Source: Spirodela intermedia | Taxonomy: Eukaryota > Streptophyta > Magnoliopsida > Alismatales > Araceae | Direction: 5' to 3' | Assembly: GCA_902729315.2 (NCBI GenBank) | Contig: LR746269.1 | Location: 8,406,231-8,470,230 of the forward strand | Length of the DNA stretch: 64,000 bases | Shown: one piece after another, positions 36,020 through 50,699 of the stretch | How the letters are laid out: every line of letters begins with the position of its first letter | Position numbering within the stretch: the stretch's first letter is position 1 | Translations under genes and position numbers: made by a program | The notes under the pieces: generated by a model | Told to the model about the DNA's origin: nothing | The model's input: the letters and a program-made list of their open reading frames with translations, nothing else | Databases searched by the model: none

Positions 36020-36933
36020 CCCTTGGCAACTTGCAATCAACGCACCGGATCTATTCTGCCGTTCACAAATGACTCCCCAACCAAATGCTCGATCCATCGA
36101 GTTTATCTCTAACTAGCAATGCGAACGAACAAAATGGAACAAAACGAATGGAAACGTAACGAGCACGAGAGAGAGAGGGAGAAGGAGAAGCCTGACTACG
36201 TTGCAGAGCGGCGCAGGGAGAGCGGTGGCTTCCAGAAGACGAGAGAGTGATCTGTGAGGTCGGGATGAAGGTGGCTTTTACCGCGATATATATACCCCCA
36301 GCGGTGTCCGTATGAAACTGCGCCGTTGACGCCTCGCGTGAAGGCGCTCGTGAAATCCCTCAAAGTGGCAAACCGTGCACGTGAACAACGAAGAAATATA
36401 ATTTAGGAGTAATTTAGGATCTTACAAAAAGAATAATTTATCCAAAAATATATCCAAAAAAACCATCGTAAGAGGTTTTTTAAAGGCAAAATATTTATTT
36501 GAAATAAGTTCATCATAAATTAGTTTATATTAATTATTGGATCAATTATTTTAAAGGTATATGTACAAAATAAATTTAAATAGGATATGAATTAATAATA
36601 GTACTCGACGAGAAAGTAAAGACAATATATTCCCCATCAAGACCATTTTCAGGAGGATACGATGACAATGTAGATCGATACATGAGAATTTTGTAATACC
36701 GAAGGCCAGGTCAAAGAACGAGTAGACCAATGGGAAATCAGAGAAGGAAACCCACGAGGAGAGAGCTCGGAGACTCGTCAAGGAATCAATTTCTATTTAC
36801 AGAAAAATGGGGCCTTTCCGCAACACCATTAGAGTGGGAGAGAATACATAGCAGCTCAAGAAGATTAAAAAAAAAAGCAGAGAAAATGAGGAGCCTACCA
36901 ATGCGCCCACAAGGAATGAGTGAGGCCCCTGTA

Positions 36934-36936
<3 letters not shown>

Positions 36937-36985
<49 letters not shown>
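36937..36985. repeat. (CT)n microsatellite
   Basis: An uninterrupted CT run of about 48 bp downstream of the EAF1 stop codon; it may be in the EAF1 3' UTR or just beyond. Confidence 0.95.
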
Positions 36986-36988
<3 letters not shown>

Positions 36989-37461
36989 CAGAAACCCTTA
37001 GAAGAAGATTACAATTTACAGCTGAGACATAGCTTCAGAGAGGGAGGGAAAGAGAAGCACCTTCAGAGAGTACGACAAAAAAGGGAGAACTGTGGCACAC
37101 AATCATCCTCCATCTTCTGCCACCAGAGAGGAAAGAGACGATCTTCTTCTCGCCTGCAACAATTGACTTTCTGGGTCAATAAATTACGCATATCATTCGA
37201 AAGGGAAATATCAATCACAAACTTAGATCATTTGATGTAATGTAGGAAGACAAGGCATGCTATGCTGACTTTTTTTGAAATGTTGAGACATTTTGACTTT
37301 TTGATGGAGACCCATTCTATGTAAATAGAGAAAAATGCACCTGATGATCTCGATCTGTATGCCAATGAAATGCTTACACATTCATTACCTATGAGTGGAG
37401 AGACCGGAACAACATAGCACAGAGGCAATGGCAAATTGTGGGACCAGACCCACCTAGTGGG

Positions 37462-40400
37462 TTAGATCGGCCCTGGATTTGAGGGCGTCCCATACAAGCC
37501 GCTCTGTACCGGCTGCCGGTGTTGCTGCTGATGTTGAGGCGGCACTGGCGGTGGGGGCGGCTGCTGCTGCTGCTGCTGCTGCTGCTGCGGCTGATCCTGA
37601 GATGGCTGCTGTTGGGCGTGCTTCTGCTGCTGCCATTGTCCCCCAACGCCGTGCACGTTCATTGGAAGGCCACCAGGAAAGGACCTCTTGGTCAGCCCTT
37701 GACCGGAAGGAAGAACAGCTGCTTCACCTCCAACCAAGGTCTGTTTCTGGGGGGAGCTCAAGTGGACGCCGGGAGGAGCTGGTGTAGTCGTCTCATATGA
37801 GGGCTCTGATTTCCAGTGAGACACTGGTCCTGAAGCAGGAGCTGGGGCTGAGCTGGCGGCACCTGGATCCGAACCCTGAAGAACTGGGCTCGTCCCAACT
37901 GTCGGGTTGACTTGCACTTGGTCAGCTCCCGATGGCACCGGCCCTTCGGAGTTCACGTGGTGGTTCTGTTGGAGCATCATCCTCTGCATGGCCTGCTGTG
38001 GATGATTACCTTGTCTCTGCTGCTGATGCTGCTGCTGCTGATTATGGAGGGGCGAAGCTTCCTGGTGAGGAGGCGCCGGTGGCATTGAGCCCAACGGCCG
38101 TGAAGGTGGCCGCGGGTACATCTTCTGCTGGACAGGGGACTGAGCCAGAGCCGCCGCCGCCCCTGAGCCAGAGCCGCCGGAGAACAGACCCTGGCCTTGC
38201 TGCAGCAGAACCCTCTCATTCTGCTGCCGCTGCTGCTGGTGCCTTGGCGGCAGCGTCTGCTGCTGCTGCTGCTGCTGCTGCTGAAGGTGCTGCCGCTGCC
38301 GCTGGTTCAGCATCTGCCCGGGCATCCCGCCGCCATGTGTGGTGGGGTTCCTGGGGTTGCTCTGCGGCTTATGCTGGGCTGTGGCCGGAGACCCCGGCGA
38401 GGGCTGAGGCGGCGGCTGCTGCTGCTGCATTTGCGGGCCACCGCCCTGTGGAGGGGCGCCGGCATTGGACCCAGAGAAGTGCTGCTGGTGCAGAAGCCGC
38501 TGCTGAAGCTGCTGCCTCTCTTTGGCGAACCTCATGGCGTAGGCCGGATGTGGAGAGGTCATCGGGCCGGGGCTATTGATCTGGGGGTGGTGGGTGTTCC
38601 CAAAGAGGTGCGGCTGCTGGGGCATCTGGTGGGGCTGCTGCGGGGAGAAGGTCTGGATGGAAGGAGCCGTGGCGGCGCCCGGGCTGGGGAAGGAGCCGCT
38701 CATGCTGTTCATGGGCCCTACCGGCTGACAGGCTCCCCCTGGGGGAGACTGGAGCTGGATGTCCTGCATCATCATCTGCTTGTGGTCTTCTGGGTTCTGA
38801 GGTGGCTGCGATTTTCTCAATAAAGTAAGAGTTGGCGCATGGCATATGGAAGACATAACCACAGAAGGTTAGAGTGAGAAAGAGTCAATGATTGCAGTTC
38901 TTTATAGGGGGAAAATGCTTAACAGGGAGAACCCAGAAGTCAGTGAGAATGTACTTTGAAATATATGGTGACAAGGCAAGGCAAAATACGATTATTTGGC
39001 TGGGAGCAGTCAAATCGGTATAATCGAAACAGGGTGACTTAAATGTCCAGAGTTTAGAGTTAGCCTTCATTTTGGAAAGATACAGCATACTATCATGGAG
39101 CAGAAAGGCTTAACTTCCGATTACCACCCGGATATTGTAACAGTATTAAATCTATGCCTGTTTTCTGGAATCCCCTATCGTTGGTGTGCCGGCCAAAGAT
39201 TCAAGCTAGGGTTCATGAACTGATAGAGTCTCAGCCACAGAGACCACAAACAGGTGGCTGACTTTATTTCATGATAAAACTAGGCTACTCCGAGTACCTA
39301 ATGAATGGAACATTGGATGTTCATTGATAAAAATAAAACTAAAATTCCTGCATTTCATAAAATGGTCTCACCTTCTCATTCTGGTGTGTGATTTGACAAA
39401 TAGACAACAAAATAATCCCAAAACTGCTAAAATGAGCTTTTGGCGAAGGTATAATTTCAAAATATACTTATGAGTGTATCCTTCTCGCTCAAAATGCTTA
39501 CTAGCATATTTCACAACTTTCAAAGAGAATCCATTATTTTCTTCTAATCAAGGATACTCATTAGTAACACTAACGAACAGCCAACCCTGACTGACTACCC
39601 TTTTCTAATATCTTATTCCAGCCAGCAGGCAGTTCTGAAAAAAAAAAAAGAGGACAAGACAATTGGAACAGCGAGAAGTCCACCTAAGCTGACTTGGACG
39701 GATGCAGATCTTGTATTGGGTCATGTGAATTGAGCCATAGCTTTGATTTTTCAAAATTGTGCCAAATTTTAATTAAATTATCTATTTCATGAATACCAAA
39801 TTTGGATGTAACAATAGGACTGGCAGCAAGTCCACCACAGCAGAAAATGTAAAGCCTGATAAAGGAGAAGATCAGAAAGCTTACACGCTGCACTTGTAAG
39901 TGATCCCGCGGCCTCAGCAATGAGTTTCCTTGCCCGGCCACAGCATTTGAGTGCATATTGACGGGGCTCGACATTCCGACCCCGCTAACTGGTAGCATAG
40001 TTCCAGAAGTTACCACATTTAGCATGCCTGGCGATCCAATCCCCTGAAATCCTGGCCTAGAAATCGGCATCCCATTGTTCACCCCGCACACCATTCCCAT
40101 GGCGTTCCCACCAGAGAGCATGCGAACACCACGGTCACCCCCCATCGTTAAAGCACTGGGACCAGACATGCTCGGCTGCTGAATATTGCGGCCAGAGAGC
40201 ATCTGGCTATACTGCTGCTGCATCCTTTGTTGGTCGTCGACTGGCAATGAAGGCCTTGGGGCACCATATCTTGACGAATCCCTGGAATATTAGTTCCAGA
40301 ATTGGGAAATAAGAAGGTTGAATGGACTAGATCGATAAGTACCTAACAGTGAAACTGTTACCTGGGGGTACCAATCGGCGGTGCTGAAGGAGAAGGTAAG

Positions 40401-43400
40401 CCACTACTCATACCCAGACCAGCAGAAGCTGGCAACATTGAGTTTGCACCAGATGTGGTCATTATAGGGGCAAGAGAACCTGGATGAGTCGACATTGGCG
40501 AACTGGTAGAATGGGAACCCTGGTATCCGTGGCCAAGAGCTTCAGAGCTTTGGGTAACCTCAGCAAGGTCAAGAGGCCTTTGTGAAAAAATAACTAGCTA
40601 GCGTTAGACATCCTGACTGGATCAGATATTAAAGAGAAATCAAAATGAGGCTTACGTTAGAGGGCTGCCCGTTAAGCTACTTGCACAAGCTTGTGTGAGA
40701 GCGTGAATATGAGAGCTATGGATTTGAGTCACTAGTTTCGTTTCCTTACTCTCACTCTTCACCGACAAAAAAGGGAGAAAAATGAATCAATATAAGTCTT
40801 TGGGGTTTGACGATAAGCAATCAGAGCAAAGGGAATGACTAATGAAATGCAAAATAAACACAAAACCGGCATAGGCGAGCAAGAATAGAACAGACTTAGA
40901 GGCAACATAGCAAGCATGAACATACCTGATTCCTACCAAAATGGAGCTGCCTGCCAATCAGAATAATCTTCTCAAAATGGGCCTTAAGAGTGTCCTCTTC
41001 CATTGGTCCCTGCAGTCGTTGAAACAACTGTCTAGCACTACCCTGCCATTGAAACGCGTCCAGGGCATTGCATTAGTGAAAGCTAAGAGCTATTTTGATG
41101 CCTTCTGCAAGGAATACACATCCAGTCGACCAAAACTAAATGAGGAAAGTAACTCAAATCAAAATAGATGAGATGGCACCATGCCTTTGGAATGCCAGGT
41201 AAGGTGGATGGATATGACTGAGAAGAGCCCGAGTCTTCAGCACTATCAGCCCCGTCACCAGCACTTCTTTCCATGAGAATTTTGTGACGTTCCTTACATT
41301 CATTTGGTTTACGAAATATGCACTAAAAGAGAAAAGACATTAATAACTTGCAGCGTGTAGAAGAAGTGGGCGGGTGGGAAGCGGAACAAGACCAACCAAC
41401 ATTAATGTTTTCTCACTTTGAACTGGAGTGTACTGTTGATGGTATCACTAACCAGCTCCCAGTTTGTACCCATATCGTGAACAAGGACAACAAGCGCCTA
41501 AAAAACGAATGTTATACACAGTTAGCAGTTTTTAAAACCAGGGAAATATTAGCTGTTATCAAAGGATCCTAGATTATTAAAAAAAAGGAAATAAAACTAA
41601 CCTGGTCTTCGAATTGAGACCATGAACTTCCAGAACCCAACTGTCCACCAATCATCTGTCAAGAAGCATGTTACTAAGTGACAACAATAAAGATTTAAGT
41701 ATTCGAATAAAGCATGAAAATTAAATGATGGAACACGTGGAGCCTTAAGCATTCAACAATGTCCAAGAAAACGTAGCCATAATAAAACAATGTCCAAAAA
41801 AGTTACGGAAGACAGAATGAAGAACGATGCCAACTGGAGTGTCCAAAACCTAATTCTATAGTAACAGAAAGTTTGGAGACCACACATAAAACGAACCACC
41901 AAAGGCAGATTTCAACAGATAACCTCCTCAACCAAGAGTTACAACATAGAGCCTTCATTTCTTTCTCATCTTTTCCTTTGATTGAAATATATGATAGTTC
42001 CATTGTGAAGTTATGGGGTAGAGAAGAGAATAACAAAGCCAATCACTTCATATCCCATGCAAGTCGGTCCAAAACAAACTTAAGGCAGTATTTGATAACA
42101 ATTCATAGATTCTCATATCTGCCATGAAAGGTTACAACTAAATTGAGACTGTTTGGCAAACATATCTAAAAAACTTTTAACGGAATTGAAAGATGTAGTT
42201 ATATTCTTTGTGATACGCCAACTATCACAGTTTTCTCTTAAAATAAACCACAAGGACCAGCACAATGGTTCTAGGCATGGGCTTTCTACAATCTATTAAC
42301 ATTCATAGGATTTTTCTGCGCCTTTGCAAAAGAGGTCTATAACCATATTTTATAGATGCCTTCTAAAGTTTATTCTCAAACATTCTCTGCTTCGTTTTCG
42401 TCGCATTATCAGAACGACCAATATTGTAACCGTACTACTCCAACATTGGAAACCCATACACTCATCTGCACTCTCCATCCCACAAAGTATTTGCCTCGCG
42501 ATGGAGGAAAACTTGAATATCAACATACAGAAAGCGCAGTAGGAATATGAAAAAGGAATGTAAATCAATAACTAAGCAGATTAATCACTTAGAGATGGTG
42601 AAATATATTCATGTAACATAGAAGGAAAATCAATGAAATACCTTAAGTCCTTTACTTTTCCTGCTGCGGTCCCGACTGGCAATCATTTTAATTAGTTTGT
42701 TGGTGTTTGACATACTACTCATTTGAGAAGCGGCTGGAGAAGGAAGAGAACCAGAAACTGGGGTAATTGTTTCAGGGGAAGCATCTGGCAACTGCTTTAG
42801 AAGCTTTGGCTTCTTTGCAGCATACTGCCCATGAAGAGCTGCTGAGAAAACTTTAAAACTGTCAATCAATCTGACGGCAAAGTTAATAGCCAACTGTTAT
42901 TGAACTATTTTGAACAGATTTTCTAACAAAAAAAACGAGATATACCAGGGCTTCCACTAGAATCGAAGTGATGACTATCCAATCTCTTCTTTAGATGATC
43001 CTTCTGTAAACAAAAGACCAAATGAACAACTGCAATATTTGCTTTACACACAGATCATCAACTTTCGAGGTTTAAAGTCAGTTAAAGAACAAAGAAACCA
43101 TCCAAGCATTATAGCTTACAGACAAATGAACTGCAGTGTAAAGAAATAATGGTTTTATTGAATTTCAGTAAACATTACTAAAAAATTCAACATTAGAAAA
43201 ATCATGATATTCCTCACTGTCTCAACATAAGAAATTAAAAAACAATTCGTGAAGGTTCCTCTGCTTATAATATGATGTTAAGGTTGTCACAGTAAGAACA
43301 TGGCAAAAGATGTCAATCGTTCAAATATTTTAAGGATCTCTCTAACGGACCCCCAACCCTAACCACTCAACATATATTCAACTTCAACAGAAGAAGGATG

Positions 43401-46400
43401 GTGCTACAGCATCACATTGAAAAAAATCAATCATGATGTGCCATGAAATTAAGTTACATTAGAATTCTGAGAGAAGTGAACTAAAAGGCATAGATTTGAT
43501 TATCCCAATTTTTCACATCTAATAGCACCAACGAACATCCCTCATTGATGCTCAAAGAAAGAAAATCAAAAAATAAAAGATTAATCAAAACGAACAAAAG
43601 AGGTACCTGGTCATTTTGGGCCATTGGATCATTCTGCCACCTGTGCTCATAGGAAGAAGCCTGCAAAACATTAATCCTCAGAAACTAGACTGACAATCTG
43701 AAAACACTTATAATGCTTTCACACTTGTGAGAAGGCTTACCTTTGAAATTATGAGGCCATCAGATGAATTCAAATTCCTGTAGCCCGTATGTTTTTGTTT
43801 CTTCTTTTTCTTAGATCTGATAGCTACATCATTCCCATCAAATATTAGCTTATTCTCGAAATCAGCTGTAGACTCAATTTCTGCATTTTTCCTGGTCAGG
43901 GATTCACAATGCAATGACATCTGATCATCTTGAAAAGAGCTGGTATCTCCACTTGAAACATCAGTTTTACTGTTCACTGGCAGACCTCCTGCATTTCCTA
44001 CACCAAATGGACTAACAACCCTTTGACGTGAAGCTGTTCTCATGCGCTTTGTTGGAATGGAAGACACATTGAATGTACTGGAGCCCCTTTTTCCCATCAT
44101 TAGTGATGGTTGAGTTCCAAATTTGCTCTCTAGGTAGGGCCCATAAGATAAATCAGACCGAACCTCAAAAGATCTTGCACTATGATTCTTATCTTGAAAA
44201 GTTTTCTTTTTCCTGTGAGCAAATTTCGATGACTTGCTTCTTTCAAACGCTCCAGAGAAATAATGCGTGGCGGTCTCAGCTTCATCCTCATCAAATACGT
44301 TTTCATGCGAACCATATTCTGATATATTGTTGCACAACAAACGAGTTGATTTAAAATGAATGTCAAAAAAAAAAAAGTGTCTATGTAGTGAGCACAAAGA
44401 TGAATAGCTACTATGAGACAACACCTGCAAGGGAATCACATGTGGATGCCTCATAATCCTCGCGATGCATTGCATGGCCAGTGTTCTGTAAATGTCACAT
44501 AAATAAATAGTGGAAAACAAACACATCTACTGACAAAAATTAGAAAATAAGCATGTGGCATGTCTTGATGTACAATACGATACATAAAAAACATCTCCCC
44601 TATTGTGACGCATAAACTTTACCAATTTAATGATACAAAAAAAATGAACTCCATAAAATAAAGAACTGGTGAGAAAGCATCATAAATTTTACCAATGCCA
44701 CACATGAACGAGCAAATGAGAGCTGCAATTATTTTCTCTTTTAGTATTCCACAGACGCAAATTATTTGCATTTACTTCTGTAAGCTAATTATGTAACTAT
44801 TATTAAGGAATCTTGCGAGTCAACATTAATAATTGGTTTGTGCTCCCCAATCTTGACTCCCTAGACCAAATAGAAGAGAGGGTTGTTCTACCTCATGTGG
44901 CAACCATCGTGATTCAATAGATTCTCTGTAGACATGCATAGCACCAGCTGGTATCACATAGAAGAGACTCTCCTGTCAAAGGAAAGAGAAAATTTAAGTT
45001 CCATAACTAGGTGTAATCAGTATGAGCCACCCCAGCATATCAAACAGGCTATAATGAACGCAAGGAGTTAAGTCCTCTCATGCCTGGCATCCTTCGAAAA
45101 CAAAGGAAATATGCCATTCATAAAGAAAAGGAGCGACAGCACAAATAATATCGATGTCAAACACATTAAGCAATTAAAAAGAATGGATCCATACTTCTGA
45201 AGATTGATCCTCCCATGGCATTCCCAAGACACCAGAATCACAGATCCTTTCAGGTGTTACAGGTGCTTCAGCAAGAACAGGACGCTCACTGACACAATTA
45301 GATCCCAAAAATCTAATGGCATAACCAAGAATTGGAACCTCAGCAGCTTGTGTAGGACATTCCTCCAAAGTTTCACCATCCTACAAAATATTGAGCATCA
45401 CATCATCAAACTTCGACAGTGGTTGACCAAGCCAAACAAAAGTGAGAAGGCCACTAGCTTCTCAAATGCCATGTGAAAATGCGAAGTGACAAAAGACCAC
45501 AGTTCGCAATAATGATAGAAAAACTCTGCAGATAATTACGACGGAATAATAACACGGTCCCAAAACTGCACCCACATGTTCACTATTTCACGTGCTAAAG
45601 CATAAAATTGGGAATATATACTCCAAGTCCACAGGTTTCTAATTTCATTTCCTGTGATGAAGGTATAAAACTTAGACTTACAAAAGTGCCACACACTGTA
45701 TCAGAAAACTGTTCCTTCCCTACTAATTCAGACGAACATAAGAAATATAGAAAATGCTACACTTCCCACCAAAGGACTATAAAGTGTCAGAAGACTGTCA
45801 ACTGAAACCGGATGAATGAAATTAAAGACCAAAGCTAAGATTTAAACCTGTTTATTTTCAGCCTCCCGTTTATTACTCTTCAAAGGCACACATAAAGTTG
45901 ATTTCAACTCTTCATCCATGCCAACGATCGACTTCCCACCAGTGTGGAGGGCCTCTGCCAATTCCCAAAAGGATATGACAGCCTTAGCCAGTGAACAAGC
46001 AGTCTTTCTCTGCTTTTCAAACTTCGCCCAGCCACGAGATGCAATGCGATGAGATATTTGAGATGCAGCAGTAACTTTCCAACGGCGTTCCTATTCGCAA
46101 CATGGGGAGGGAGATTAAAGTTAGGCAAAGGAGATGTTTGAAATATCTTCCCAGAAACTGGTCAGTAGGAAAACAGCACCTGGATAAAGTCATTTGCAAG
46201 CCATGCCATCTCTTCCAAAAGATAATCCCAGTGTGATTTCTGATGCTTCTCCAAAGGAAAACTACACACAGATAGCTCATTAACCCTCCGCAATTTTGCC
46301 TGTTCATGAAAAACTTGGTTAGTGATTCTAAACCAAGAAAAGGGAAAAATTCCAAGGCAAGAAGAAGATAGCTACATAGAGATGAACCTCAATTATTCGA

Positions 46401-48543
46401 GCCTCTTTCAGAATGGCATCTTCACGAGTCTTCTGGGAAAACTTCGAGTTTTTCTCCGGGATGATCAGAACATCTGTGGCAGCCGAAGAACTCTTGGAGG
46501 AGGTGAGCCTAGAAGGTTCAGAAATGCCTAACACATCGCTTGGGTCACAATTGGAAGCATCACGTGATAGATTCTCAAGTTTCCCTTCCATGTTATGAGT
46601 AAGTTCATGCTGTTCATTACTCAGAACACCCTTACCATCACAAATTTCCTCGATTTTCACCTGGATGACAGAATTGACCAGCTCAGAATCAACAGTCCTA
46701 GGTTCATGACCACCAAAAGGGTGCACCTCAGCATTTTCCTTATCACTTTTCTCACTCACTGATACATCTACAGGGATCGCAGAACATTCCGTTGCTACAG
46801 AAAAGACATGGTCTACATCTGGGTTAGACACCTCTCTTTCTATATCAATGGAAACTGATGCTTCCTCAACAGTCTGGCCATCAGAACGTTTACTGATTTG
46901 GTTATCATTTTGCAGGTCAACCACATTCGAGGAAACAGACCCGGACTTATCAATATTATTTACATTTTCATCAATCATGCAGAGTTCCACAGCAGCACCA
47001 GCTGATACTGATTCTCGCATACTCGAATCTGATGGCAGAGGTGAGTTTCCATTAGGGCAATGTTGCTCAGCTGCCTTAGGGCTTCGATCACTATAATCAT
47101 TCTGCTGCAGGTGATTGCCAATCGCACCCTCTGCTTCTCCTTTCCCCACATCAACTTCTGGTGTATGTCCACCGGTTACATTAACCTCTACTGCGTCCAC
47201 ATCCATTTCCACTTGATCATCAGTACCTAAAACCCTGGAAACATTGTTTCCACATAGACTACCTGGTTTTGAGTTAGAAACTGAAGAAACAGCATTGTCT
47301 TCCACCTGTGTTTCCAATAATGCATCTTTTTTATCCCTATTATCAGTGCATGATGAAGGAAATACTAATGATTTACTATTATGAATGGATGGAGCGGAAC
47401 GAGCTGAAGTTACATAGACACTTTCACGACTTGGCCTGGACCTATTCCTTCGAGCATATGCCTGACTTTTCGCCCCAAGGCGGAAGGAGCCAGACTCTTC
47501 TGATTCCTTTATGTTGCTAGCATCCTTCTTGGAAGAGTGTTCTGAGGATGAAATGGCTTTCCTCTTTCCAGAGCGCATTTCATTTTTTGTCCCATCATGA
47601 TTACTGTTTTGACCGTCAATAAGTAAAAGGTTATCTGCTGTATTTGAATCTCTTCCCAGAGTAACTCCTGGTCTGATGCAGCTATCAACCGAATCTCCAT
47701 GAGGTGAGGTTGCCACTGCAGAACTACCTTTTGCATCACTGTCAAACAAGAAGCACTAATTTCAGTACTCTCACATAATATATGCAACTAATAAAAAGCT
47801 TAAATTCACTTACTAATCAAGTTGCTGATCAGTGACAGAGGTAGACTGCAGGCTTAAGGAGGCTGTAGACCCAAATTTGAAATCCAATGGATTGCCACCC
47901 TACAGGAGGAGAAGCAAATCAATGCATACGTCAACAACCCGAAGAGTTTGAAAAAGTACCTTCCAGATGTATCCTCCCAGCGAAAAAGTACCCAAATTTG
48001 CATTCATGAAAGACACCCTACTCAAAAAGTTAAACAAATATCCTAATATGATATTTATATGCGTCCAACACGGCTTAATGACCAATCCAAGTTTTTACAA
48101 AACCAGACGCCATGACTTGTTTGGTCCTTTGGGTGATATTGTATAAGTTTGCTCATCAAGATTTTTTTTCCCACATATGCATGAACTTCAGAAAAGGAAT
48201 TCTAGGCCCCAGAAAAGAAGTCGAAAAGCCTGAAACAAATGAAATTGTTCTCAAAAGTGTCATAGGAATACCTTCTCGAGAAATTCCAACTCCCTCTTCC
48301 GTTCTTCACGAACATAGTATTCTTGCCTGTCATCGACAGAGCTTAAGTTCCAAGTAGAGCAAACAGCATAAACAAACGGCCAAAGGTTATTCTAATGTAC
48401 CTTAGTTCTGTTTGTGCTTTCTCAATTGCGGCACGACGAGGAGAGCCGTTGGTATCCACACCAAGCCCAACATCAACCACTCCTCCCATTGAATCAACTT
48501 CTGTATTTACTACAACAGAAACTCCTGGACTATGTCCATGCAT
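37462..48543 (-). CDS. EAF1: EAF1-type chromatin modification protein (HSA and SANT domains)
   Basis: EAF1 is the scaffold of the plant NuA4 histone acetyltransferase complex, linking it to SWR1-type remodelling. Twenty-one exons fit one 1886-aa frame: 48543-48401, 48326-48272, 47899-47814, 47738-46388, 46299-46180, 46090-45848, 45380-45195, 44972-44892, 44485-44425, 44318-43741, 43660-43607, 43003-42946, 42838-42642, 41655-41602, 41497-41417, 41322-41185, 41042-40926, 40756-40656, 40577-40362, 40281-39885, 38805-37462. Start MHGHSPGVSVVVNTEVDSMG is the usual plant EAF1 N-terminus. The HSA helix is about residues 546-666 (KSHWDYLLEEMAWLANDF, HRIASRGWAKFEK). SANT is about 1080-1140 (WSQFEDQALVVLVHDMGTNW, CIFRKPNECKERHK). 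SARQLFQRLQGPMEEDTLKA follows, then a 447-residue Gln-rich tail. Intron 16 has a GC donor (41184-41183); all others are GT-AG. Probably nuclear. Confidence 0.96.
37560..38430 (-). repeat. CAG/CAA trinucleotide runs coding poly-Gln in EAF1 exon 21
   Basis: CTG/TTG repeats on the plus strand at 37562-37590, 38018-38041, 38260-38283 and 38414-38431 encode Gln runs of up to about ten residues in the EAF1 tail. The opposite-strand long open frames here are repeat artefacts. Confidence 0.9.
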
Positions 48544-50699
48544 TCCTCCTTTACCAAACCCTCAACTGACGACAGTAATTGGCTACACCCTGATAGTGTG
48601 AACCTTTAATAGTAATCCTAAAAACAACGGATAAAATAGTAAATTGATAAGAACTATGAACCATAACACAAGAACCAGACATCAGGAGAAATAATATTAG
48701 CGAGAAGAGTAAAGAATGAATCAGCAGGAGCTTATCATTCAAAGAACACAGTGTCCCAGAAGGAAACTGCAAACATTGGTAGTACATTATGGAGACAGTT
48801 CCTTATCAAGATGCAAAATCTCCATATATCATGCTAACTGACCATTTGGCTCATGAACATGATGACGATGATGACCCCACACCAGTGAGAAAAAAACTAA
48901 CAGGAGCCATTATCAATGGTGACAACCACTATTGACCAGAACCGTTTTGAACCAGCCCTAATCAATGAATCAGACATCTCTTCGATTCTTTGTCATGGTT
49001 TTTTTCAATCAAAGCCCCATTGATTGTTTAGATCGTCTCAAGAACATTTACAAAAAAATCCCTTCCTGATTAATTTTAGCTCAACGTCGCTAGGGAAAGG
49101 ATGTGTTCTGACAAATGATTTATTACCATCAAAGATGAGAAAGGAATATTGCACGATTTTTCTTGCGTGATGCCCTGGTGAATCATACTCTGGACGCTTT
49201 AATCATTGGCCCATTGAAATGGCCTCCCATTATTCTATGCAGGAACACAAATGATAGGGAGCTTGAAGCCTCCAGAATGTCTCATCCTCTGACATCTATT
49301 TTTATTTACAAATCCCTATCATCTGCACCCAGAACACCCACAATGTCCACACCATTAGCAACCGTCCAAGAGTATGTGCCCTGTACACTTGTCACTAGCA
49401 ACGCTCCATGTGCAAACATACATATTTTATCCTACAGTCATGCATAATTGGAAAAACGTCATGTAGTGGGTAGCCGTTTCACATATCCAATAGTGCAACC
49501 CGCCTAGCACAATGTACAAAGCTCAATATGAACCACCCACACAAAACCCAGGCAATGCACGTCCATGGTTGACATGCACAAAAGGGCAATGAGCAAAACA
49601 ACGTGACAGCTATACATGCTGTGAACGCCATAGGACAGTTGAACAAGTAACAAATATCTAAGTAAAAGGGGGATAGGTCTCAAGACAAGAAATCCCAGAT
49701 ATTTCTCGTTCTACAAGTACTCTCCATCTCCAACCACCAACATTTTTACTCCCCAACATGAAGCTGTCTAGAGCAGAAGCAGTGGAACATCACAGACAGT
49801 ACTAAAAGCTTAGCAAGGTTCATGCCTTCGACTCCTCTTCCTACCAATTTCTCACCATCACAAGTTACCGCCAGAATCACAAAGGCACTTATATTCTTTG
49901 AAATTAGCACGGGACACTGGGTAAAAAATTAGTCACAAACGAAAGTTGTACAAAAAGGAGTCCTCCGGACGGTGTGCTACATTAGGAATCCTTGAGTTGC
50001 ACCACAAGCTAACAAGTGGAATCCCTTAAGTGTGAGCATTTTTATTTCTCCGATCTTCAATAAAACTATCAGAGAGAGAAAGCAGGAAAGCATCCTTCTT
50101 TAAAATGAGTTTTCTGCTTACAGAAGAGAGGAAAGAGCTCAAGGTTCATATAAAAATGGGCCAATTTGGGAACACGCTAGCACAAGGCATTGGACAGATA
50201 ACTATCTGAAGTCCTCTTCAAGCTAAAGTATGTGTATGGATATATACGTTTTTCTCAAGCTTGTTACGTAAGACAGATCGATGAGTATAATTTGATGACT
50301 TTGTCAATAGATATACAAAATTAAGGCTGGAAAATCACAGCATCAGAAAGAAAATTCAAGGACAACACAAGAAGAAGGCAACCATTGGTTGCTGAAAAAA
50401 GGCAGTCAGGTAAGGACCTGGCCACATAGTTCATAGCGGTCATGAGAAGACAGCATGCTGACAAGCAGTAAAATAGTACATGACACCTTTGTGAGAAGAT
50501 AACCAAGTAGGCAATAATATAATTCATGCCACTCTTCCCATCCAAGCAAACCAATCAACACCGAAAAGTTGACGAAGGACAACCCAATTCATGTAAAGCA
50601 GAGATTTGCATGAATTGTACAGACTCGTGAGCAGGTGTCAAATCACTGGTCATTCAATTCATTTGCATAAAAAGGGACTTTTTCCTTTCAAGGATCTTG

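Larger units (their letters stand above)
35510..37461. other. Convergent spacer between the F-box gene and EAF1
   Basis: It includes the 3' regions of both genes. A 120-bp tandem duplication lies at 35780-36019 and (CT)n at 36937-36985. The sequence at 36120-36330 with CGATATATATACCCCC resembles a TATA element pointing left, but no gene follows. AT-rich at 36390-36600. Confidence 0.5.

Noticed and set aside
36240-36310. TATATATA element with a possible leftward gene start (ATGAAGGTGGCT)
   Set aside because: No extended frame or splice partners found on that side; kept only as a note in the spacer entry.
37479-38823. Plus-strand Ala/Leu-rich open frames over the EAF1 last exon
   Set aside because: They are antisense shadows of the CAG-repeat coding exon on the minus strand.
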